DNA of 8,518 nucleotides from positions 1 through 8,518 of the forward strand of contig CAZRZN010000195.1 of NCBI GenBank assembly GCA_964604565.1, given 5' to 3'. This document shows, one piece after another, positions 1 to 4,662 of the stretch. Numbering within the stretch: position 1 is the first letter of the stretch; each line of letters begins with the position of its first letter. Below the pieces are notes generated by a model. It made no database searches. It worked only from the letters and a program-made list of their open reading frames with translations, and was not told where the DNA came from. The DNA is from CAZRZN01 sp964604565 (lineage in GTDB: Bacteria; Pseudomonadota; Alphaproteobacteria; Rhodobacterales; Rhodobacteraceae). The translations under genes and the position numbers were made by a program.

Positions 1-383
1 TCCTTTGCGACACGATACGTGGTCAAAGGAGCGGAACAAATCCGTGACAGATCCATGGAGCGTATACATCGCGGGCTGCTCAAGGATGACTTTGCCGCTG
101 GTGTGAAAGTTGCATCTGTATCTCGATACGAAGAGCCGGTACTATCTCCTTTGCGCAGGAAATCCAAGAATTGCTAAGAGCGGCGGACGGTCTTGCAAAC
201 TCCAAGAACGACCAGATTGCCAAAGAGTGGGAGCGTTACCGTCCCATGCTTTACCTAGCCATCGATAGCGGTATGCGTGCGCAGGAGTATCTTGTCGTTG
301 CATGATCGAGCTTTGATGATCGTGGTGTGCGCGTAGACCGCGCCCTTGACGCTGGCGGAAAAAAATATGGGGGCCCGGCATGA
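1..383 (+). pseudogene. Degraded tyrosine recombinase (phage/island integrase), 5' end outside window
   Basis: Two reading frames together give a coherent integrase-like protein. Frame 1 (1 to about 141) ends in SVSRYEEPV. The frame starting at 141 continues as TISFAQEIQELLRAADG and reaches YRPMLYLAIDSGMRAQEYLV, which looks like the N-terminal edge of the catalytic domain, with the box I Arg codon (GMR) at 276-278. The switch at 140-142 fits loss of one base (gta-act reduced to gtact). An in-frame TGA at 303-305 interrupts the protein, but the same frame then continues as SSFDDRGVRVDRALDAGGKK, so the stop probably arose from CGA (Arg). Similarity fades near 362 and a final TGA lies at 381-383. 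The later catalytic residues (K, HxxR, H/W, Y) are absent, so it cannot be active. The family call rests on remembered motifs of roseobacter integrases. No tRNA or attachment site is visible here. Confidence 0.75.
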
Positions 384-398
384 TTTCCGGAACGGGCC
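359..398 (-). terminator. Possible intrinsic terminator after the thioesterase gene
   Basis: Read on the minus strand, a 6-bp GC stem (arms at 393-398 and 372-377, ggcccg/cgggcc, 15-base loop) is followed six bases later by seven consecutive T (the A run at 359-365). It lies about 55 bases beyond the minus-strand stop at 453. The gap between stem and T tract is longer than usual and the A run also belongs to the decayed integrase frame, so the call is tentative. Confidence 0.35.
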
Positions 399-452
399 AA
401 GTGAAACTTCGGTGCGGGAAGTAAGCGATGCGCCGCGCCGATGCCTGTGCGC

Positions 453-992
453 TCAGGCCCGTTTTTCGGGCGGCCAGGGACGGGTGTTTTCCGCCATGAT
501 CCAGGTCTGAACCCATTCGGGCAGCGGCGGCGATTCCGGCGCAACTCCAAGCGCGGCGGTGGCGCGATCCGTCGTCACGATTCCGTTCGCATCGGTCAGG
601 GCGGTTCGCAGGATTGCCTGACCGGCGCAGTCGCCGTCCGTTTTCCACATGCTCTGATCGATATACAAGAACCGATTGTCCCAACCCAAAACCCGCGATT
701 GCATCTCCACATTGTCGAAAAGTCGCACGCGGCGACGGTAGCGCACCACCGATCCGGCGACCGTCAGTCCCCAACCCTGCCGGCGCAGCATGTCAATCAG
801 CCCTGTCCGCATGGCCAAAGGGATGCGTCCGAGGTCATAAATCGTCAAGGTGCGCCCGTTGTTGAGTTCCTTCCACGGGTCTAGGTCCCACGGAAGGCAG
901 ACATGGCGCGACACATGCGTATCGAAAAGCCCAAGCCGTGGCGCCCGACGGGCGCGGCGTGTGACGATGGCAAGGCGCAGAAACGGATACAT
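453..992 (-). CDS. Thioesterase-like superfamily protein (hotdog fold, 4HBT_2/THEM6-like)
   Basis: A 179-residue protein with no signal peptide or clear membrane helix, so probably cytoplasmic. Residues ~25-150 fit a hotdog-fold acyl-thioesterase-like domain. The signature region is WDLDPWKELNNGRTLTIYDL (residues 35-54), which aligns with the D-x-D-x3-H-x-N-N motif of 4HBT_2/THEM6-type proteins. D36, D38, N44 and N45 are kept, but Glu42 stands where many relatives have His. Family members hydrolyse acyl-CoA thioesters, but the substrate cannot be read here and enzymatic activity is not assured given the substitution. The ATG (complement of 990-992) is preceded by a strong GAGAGGAGA ribosome-binding sequence in a GC-clamped hairpin. 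The gene is divergent from yggT and probably monocistronic, since only an integrase wreck lies downstream. Confidence 0.8.
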   Translation of the reverse strand: MYPFLRLAIVTRRARRAPRLGLFDTHVSRHVCLPWDLDPWKELNNGRTLTIYDLGRIPLAMRTGLIDMLRRQGWGLTVAGSVVRYRRRVRLFDNVEMQSRVLGWDNRFLYIDQSMWKTDGDCAGQAILRTALTDANGIVTTDRATAALGVAPESPPLPEWVQTWIMAENTRPWPPEKRA

Positions 993-1013
993 CGGGGTCT
1001 CCTCTCAACCCCG
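993..1013 (-). promoter_or_regulatory. Ribosome-binding site inside a small hairpin loop, thioesterase gene
   Basis: On the minus-strand transcript the 5-bp inverted repeat CGGGG/CCCCG (positions 1009-1013 and 993-997) encloses an 11-base loop that carries the purine-rich Shine-Dalgarno sequence GAGAGGAGA. The stem abuts the ATG directly. All five pairs are G-C, so the hairpin could affect ribosome access. The structure is seen in the sequence; any regulatory role is inference. Confidence 0.35.
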
Positions 1014-1060
1014 TCTTGCTGCGGTGCGGCAACAGGGTCAACCACTATCCGGCGATAGAC

Positions 1061-1089
1061 TTGTTCTTAACCCCGCCGCGGCATAGATA
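1061..1089 (+). promoter_or_regulatory. Candidate housekeeping-sigma promoter for yggT
   Basis: TTGTTC (1061-1066) and TAGATA (1084-1089) are separated by exactly 17 bases, the ideal sigma-70-type spacing. Initiation would fall near 1096, about 27 bases before the yggT ATG. Hexamer matches are only moderate (about half of consensus positions each). Confidence 0.4.
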
Positions 1090-1122
1090 CGGTGAAATCG
1101 TAGTGATCGAGAGGCCGCCGTA

Positions 1123-1416
1123 ATGACATCGCTGTTCCAGATCCTGAACATGATCCTGAGCATCGTGGTCTTTGTGATCATTGCCCATGTGATCATGAGC
1201 TGGCTTATCAATTTTCAGGTCCTGAATTTGCGACAGCCGTTGGTGGCGCAGATATGGGAGGGTCTGAACCGCTTGCTCGACCCGATCTATTCGCGCATCC
1301 GAAGCGTCCTTCCCCAGATGGGGGGACTGGATCTTGCGCCGCTGGTGGCCCTGATCGCAGTTTATGCCTTGCAGATCATCCTGCAAAACAACGCGGGCTT
1401 CTTCCTCGGCTTTTGA
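1123..1416 (+). CDS. yggT: YggT family integral membrane protein
   Basis: A 97-residue protein with two hydrophobic segments, about residues 7-29 (ILNMILSIVVFVIIAHVIMS) and 70-88. Between them is the conserved YggT-type connector: LLDPIYSRIRSVLPQMGGLD (residues 51-70), holding the family DP, R-x-x-LP and GG-D-AP features. The length matches the short single-repeat YggT form of alphaproteobacteria; gammaproteobacterial versions are about twice as long. The family (CCB3/YggT) sits in the inner membrane and its biochemical role is poorly defined; plastid and cyanobacterial relatives are linked to cytochrome assembly and nucleoid or division functions, and that should not be carried over directly. 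The ATG is preceded by AGAGG about 8 bases upstream. GC-rich hairpins that may end the transcript begin within 10 bases of the stop. Confidence 0.9.
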   Translation: MTSLFQILNMILSIVVFVIIAHVIMSWLINFQVLNLRQPLVAQIWEGLNRLLDPIYSRIRSVLPQMGGLDLAPLVALIAVYALQIILQNNAGFFLGF

Positions 1417-1423
1417 AACAGGA

Positions 1424-1514
1424 GGGGGGCCCTGCCCCCAACGCGCGATGCGCGTTTCCCCCGGGATATTTCTTGCCCGAAGAAGCCTGTGCGCGTCGGG
1501 ATGGCGGGCACAGG
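1424..1514 (+). repeat. Intergenic palindrome cluster (three hairpins), possible repeated element/terminator
   Basis: Three adjacent inverted repeats fill the first part of the yggT-recQ gap. The first is GGGGGC/GCCCCC (1425-1430 with 1434-1439, 3-base loop). The second is AACGCGC/GCGCGTT (1440-1446 with 1450-1456, 3-base loop). The third is CCTGTGC/GCACAGG (1486-1492 with 1508-1514, 15-base loop). Between the second and third lies CCCCCGGGATATTTCTTGCC, followed by CGAAGAAG. From memory, very similar strings (a hairpin, then cccccgggatattt and an agaag end) recur after genes in many Rhodobacteraceae genomes, so I call this a dispersed intergenic element that may end yggT transcription. The hairpins are seen directly; the dispersed-repeat claim is from recall. 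Confidence 0.6.
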
Positions 1515-1653
1515 TCGTTCTCGCGCGGCAACCGATGCGTTCCGGTTTTCCCGAAGTGGTATGCGAACCCGTCCCTTGGGGCTTGATTTCCCAATTGCTG
1601 GTGTGAGACTGTCGAGAAAAGGGCAGATATAGATAATTTTGACAGGATTTCCG
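1515..1653. other. recQ upstream region, mostly featureless
   Basis: No gene-like reading frame with a ribosome-binding site is seen. The only promoter-like signal is the AT-rich stretch at 1628-1639 just before recQ, in which GATAAT (1632-1637) matches TATAAT at five of six positions. No good -35 hexamer lies at 16-18 bases upstream, so the promoter is uncertain. It would give a leader of only about 10 bases, hard to reconcile with the ribosome-binding site at 1644. Confidence 0.3.
1644..1647 (+). promoter_or_regulatory. Ribosome-binding site that fixes the recQ start
   Basis: AGGA ends six bases before the ATG at 1654. The alternative in-frame TTG at 1639 lies upstream of this site and has no purine-rich sequence before it, so translation most likely begins at 1654. 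Confidence 0.65.
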
Positions 1654-3711
1654 ATGCCGCGCGATGCTGGGGCCGCCGAGGCGCTACTTGAGGACATTTT
1701 CGGATTTGACGCCTTTCGGCCCGGGCAGGGCGAGATCGTGGAGGCAGTGGCGGCAGGGGAAAACGTATTGGCGATCATGCCGACGGGCGGCGGAAAGTCG
1801 CTCTGTTTCCAGCTTCCCGCTTTGATGCGCGACGGGGTGACGGTGGTGATCTCTCCGCTGATCGCACTGATGCGTGACCAGGTCCGGGGCCTGCGCGAAG
1901 CAGGCGTGGCGGCGGGGGCCTTGACCTCCGGGAATACTGCCGAGGAAACCGATGCGGTCTGGGACATGCTGCACGGAGGAACGCTCAAACTTTTGTATCT
2001 GGCTCCGGAGCGGCTGGCCAACGCCGGAACGCAGCGTATGCTGGCGCAGGCCGGTGTATCGCTGATCGCGGTCGACGAGGCGCATTGCGTCAGCCAGTGG
2101 GGGCATGACTTCCGTCCGGATTATCTGCGGATCGGGGAATTGCGTCGCGTGCTGGATGTGCCGCTTGCGGCCTTTACCGCGACGGCGGATCAGGAAACTC
2201 AGGAAGAGATCGTCACCCGGCTTTTCGAGGGGGTTGTGCCGCGCAGTTTCCTGCGCGGTTTCGACAGGCCCAACATACATCTTGCCTTTCAACCGAAGGA
2301 TGGACCGCGGCAGCAGATCCTGAGCTTTGCCGCCGCGCGCAAGGGGCAGTCCGGCATCGTCTACAGCGGCACCCGCGCCAAGACCGAAGCCCTCGCGCGA
2401 GCGCTGCGCGAAGAGGGGCATGCCGCCTGTCACTACCACGGCGGTATGGAGGCGGACGACCGGCGTCATGTCGAGGAACGCTTTGCCACCGAGGATGGGC
2501 TGATCGTGGTTGCGACGGTGGCCTTTGGCATGGGCGTGGACAAACCGGACATCCGTTGGGTCGCACATGCGGATCTGCCAAAATCCATCGAGGCCTACTA
2601 CCAGGAGATCGGCCGCGCTGGCCGTGACGGGGCCCCTGCGGAGACGTTGACACTTTATGGTCCCGAGGACATCCGCCTGCGCCGCTCGCAGATCGACGAA
2701 GGGCTGGCGCCGCCGGAACGCCGCGCCGCCGACCACGGGCGGCTGAACGCGCTTTTGGGTCTGGCGGAGGCGCTGGGGTGCAGACGGCGGGATTTGCTGT
2801 CCTATTTCGGCGAAACGGCTGGGCCATGCGACAATTGCGATCTCTGTGACAGCCCGCCGGAGCGTTTCGACGGGACGGAGGCTGTGCGCAAGGCGCTTTC
2901 GGCGGCGTTGCGGACCGGTGAAAGCTTTGGCATGGGGCATCTCATCGACATTCTCATGGGCAAGGATACAGACAAGGTGCAGCAGCGTCGGCATGACGAC
3001 CTGCCGACTTTTGGCGTCGGCCGGGATCTGTCCAAGGGGCAATGGCAGGCGGTGTTTCGCCAGATGATGGGGCGCGACCTGATGCGCCCGGATGCCGAGC
3101 GGCATGGCGCATTGGTCATGACGGACCGGGCGCGGCCCATCCTGCGTGGTGAACAGTCCATCGAACTGCGCAAGGATCTAATGGCCAAGGCGACGGAGCG
3201 ACGCCCGGCCGTGAAGGCGCTTGTGAGCGAGGAACACGCACCGATGTTGTCCGCGCTGAAAGCCAAGCGGCGCGCGCTGGCCGAGGCGGCGCGTGTGCCC
3301 GCCTACGTGATCTTTCCCGACCGGACCCTGATCGAGATGGCAGAGACGCGGCCGGCCACCCTTGATGCGATGGCGCGGATCTCCGGCATCGGCGCGAAGA
3401 AGCTGGAGCGTTACGGCGCGGATTTCCTCGCCGTGCTGAACGAGTCTGCCGAAGATCTGCATCCACGGCGGCGCAAACTGGCCGTCAGCGGGGCCGGCGC
3501 GGTCTATGATGCCCTGATGGAGGCACAGGCCCCTTTGATGCGTGGCTTGGACGGAACGGAAAAACCGTTGTCATGCTCCGCCTCGTTGCTTGCCAAACTG
3601 GCGGAGGTGCGTCCTCGGGATAGACAGGCGCTGGAGCGTATCCTCGGAGCGAAGCGTGCGGATCGCTTTGGCGAGGTCTTTCTTGACGTTTTGCAGGATG
3701 CCGGATCGTAA
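1654..3711 (+). CDS. recQ: ATP-dependent DNA helicase RecQ
   Basis: A 685-residue superfamily 2 3'-5' DNA helicase that unwinds recombination and stalled-fork intermediates. Motifs in order: FRPGQ (motif 0, 21-25), Walker A MPTGGGKS (42-49), DEAH box (141-144) followed by the RecQ aromatic-rich loop CVSQWGHDFRPDY (145-157), motif III FTATAD (174-179), motif IV near IVYSGTRAK (235-243), and motifs V/VI from VATVAFGMGVDKPDI through YYQEIGRAGRDG (286-326). The zinc-binding subdomain has C376, C392, C395 and C398. A winged-helix RQC region spans about 405-510 and a canonical HRDC domain about 528-598. Beyond this, residues ~612-681 look like a second, diverged HRDC module. E. coli RecQ (~609 residues) ends after one HRDC, so the C-terminus is extended. 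The protein appears intact. A palindrome overlaps the stop codon. yaaA follows 158 bases later on the same strand with its own strong ribosome-binding site. Confidence 0.97.
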   Translation: MPRDAGAAEALLEDIFGFDAFRPGQGEIVEAVAAGENVLAIMPTGGGKSLCFQLPALMRDGVTVVISPLIALMRDQVRGLREAGVAAGALTSGNTAEETDAVWDMLHGGTLKLLYLAPERLANAGTQRMLAQAGVSLIAVDEAHCVSQWGHDFRPDYLRIGELRRVLDVPLAAFTATADQETQEEIVTRLFEGVVPRSFLRGFDRPNIHLAFQPKDGPRQQILSFAAARKGQSGIVYSGTRAKTEALARALREEGHAACHYHGGMEADDRRHVEERFATEDGLIVVATVAFGMGVDKPDIRWVAHADLPKSIEAYYQEIGRAGRDGAPAETLTLYGPEDIRLRRSQIDEGLAPPERRAADHGRLNALLGLAEALGCRRRDLLSYFGETAGPCDNCDLCDSPPERFDGTEAVRKALSAALRTGESFGMGHLIDILMGKDTDKVQQRRHDDLPTFGVGRDLSKGQWQAVFRQMMGRDLMRPDAERHGALVMTDRARPILRGEQSIELRKDLMAKATERRPAVKALVSEEHAPMLSALKAKRRALAEAARVPAYVIFPDRTLIEMAETRPATLDAMARISGIGAKKLERYGADFLAVLNESAEDLHPRRRKLAVSGAGAVYDALMEAQAPLMRGLDGTEKPLSCSASLLAKLAEVRPRDRQALERILGAKRADRFGEVFLDVLQDAGS

Positions 3712-3723
3712 TCTCCGGCCTGC
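3693..3723 (+). terminator. Hairpin spanning the recQ stop codon
   Basis: GCCGG (3700-3704) pairs with CCGGC (3715-3719) across a 10-base loop that contains the TAA stop. The stem extends by GCAG/CTGC (3693-3696 with 3720-3723) past a three-base bulge, giving nine GC-rich pairs. No T tract follows (ACGGAATGG), so it is not a standard intrinsic terminator. It could protect the 3' end or slow polymerase. Confidence 0.3.
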
Positions 3724-3869
3724 ACGGAATGGAAACGGGAGGCCGGTTCGGGTTGGGCGGCAATATTGCGTGCCCGGTATGCAGCGCGTCCTTGCGTGAC
3801 TTGCTGGACCTCGCTCCGTGGCCGTTCTAGTTCCTTCGACAGGGGTGACAACGATTCAGGAGGCGACGG

Positions 3870-4655
3870 ATGCTCGTGGTGATTTCGCCGGCCAAGCGGC
3901 TGGACTGGCAGGAGCGGAAGGTCGGGATGACCTCGCCCGAATTCGAAGCGGATGCGCAGCGGCTGGCAAGGACGGCGCGCAATCTGACCCTTGGGGATCT
4001 GAAGTCCCTGATGGATCTGTCGGACGATCTCGCGCGCCTGAACCGCGATCGTTTTCGTGCCTTCAGCGACACTCCCGGTCCCGAGGATCTGCGTCCCGCG
4101 GCACTGGCCTTTGCCGGCGATACCTACCTTGGGTTGGAGGCCGGGTCGCTGGAGCCGGAGGAGATGGCGTGGGCACAGGACCACCTGCGCATCCTCTCCG
4201 GGCTTTACGGGCTGTTGCGCCCGCAAGACGCCATGCAGGCCTACAGGCTGGAGATGGGATCGAAGCTCAAGACCCGTCGTGGCGCGACCCTCTATGATTA
4301 TTGGCGTGACCAGATCGCCAAGGCGCTGAACGCGCAGGCCGAAAAGCTGAATACCGATGTACTCGTGAACTGTGCGAGTCAGGAATATTTCGGTGCGGTG
4401 CCCGACAGTGCCCTCAAACTGCGCGTGATCACCCCGCAGTTCATGGAGGACAAGCCGGGTGGACCGAAGATTGTCAGCTTTTACGCCAAGCGGGCGCGAG
4501 GATCCATGGCACGCTTTGTCATCCAGCGGCGTCTGACCGATCCCGAAGGTTTGATGGATTTCGATCTTGGGGGCTACCGCTACCAGCCCGAGATGTCCGA
4601 ACCCGACAGACCGGTCTTCCTGCGACCGGCGGAGGCGCAGTCCCTGTCCGCCTGA
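3870..4655 (+). CDS. yaaA: Peroxide stress protein YaaA (DUF328/UPF0246)
   Basis: A 261-residue soluble protein, close in length to E. coli YaaA (258). Family blocks run the whole length: the N-terminal MLVVISPAKRLDW (1-13), FAGDTYLGLEA (81-91), HLRILSGLYGLLRPQDAMQA (105-124) followed by YRLEMGSKL, LYDYWRDQI (141-149), LVNCASQEYF (165-174), and KIVSFYAKRARGSMARF (200-216), ending in DLGGYRY (232-238). In E. coli, YaaA is induced by OxyR during peroxide stress and lowers intracellular free iron, limiting Fenton damage to DNA and proteins; the fold has been described as DNA-binding. The ATG is preceded by a near-perfect AGGAGG (3858-3863) with a six-base spacer. I saw no convincing OxyR site or promoter in the 158 bases upstream. 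The gene converges on the kinase with only seven bases between the two stop codons. Confidence 0.95.
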   Translation: MLVVISPAKRLDWQERKVGMTSPEFEADAQRLARTARNLTLGDLKSLMDLSDDLARLNRDRFRAFSDTPGPEDLRPAALAFAGDTYLGLEAGSLEPEEMAWAQDHLRILSGLYGLLRPQDAMQAYRLEMGSKLKTRRGATLYDYWRDQIAKALNAQAEKLNTDVLVNCASQEYFGAVPDSALKLRVITPQFMEDKPGGPKIVSFYAKRARGSMARFVIQRRLTDPEGLMDFDLGGYRYQPEMSEPDRPVFLRPAEAQSLSA

Positions 4656-4662
4656 TCGCCTG

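Noticed and set aside
458..472. Short hairpin GCCCG-TTTTT-CGGGC at the end of the thioesterase gene
   Set aside because: It lies inside the coding sequence, the T run is in the loop, and no T tract follows on either strand.
142..774. Minus-strand open frame across the integrase remnant and thioesterase gene
   Set aside because: Overlaps a supported gene in another frame and has low-complexity Arg-rich sequence typical of a shadow frame.
1517..1545. Two GTTC motifs upstream of recQ as an alphaproteobacterial LexA (SOS) site
   Set aside because: The spacing is about 18 bases instead of the seven needed for GTTC-N7-GTTC.
1639..1653. TTG start that would lengthen RecQ by five residues
   Set aside because: No ribosome-binding sequence precedes it, while AGGA is correctly placed for the ATG at 1654.
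1684..3105. Long open frame on the minus strand opposite recQ (473 codons)
   Set aside because: It lies fully inside an unmistakable recQ, has no recognisable domain or ribosome-binding site, and such antisense frames are expected in GC-rich DNA with strong third-position bias.
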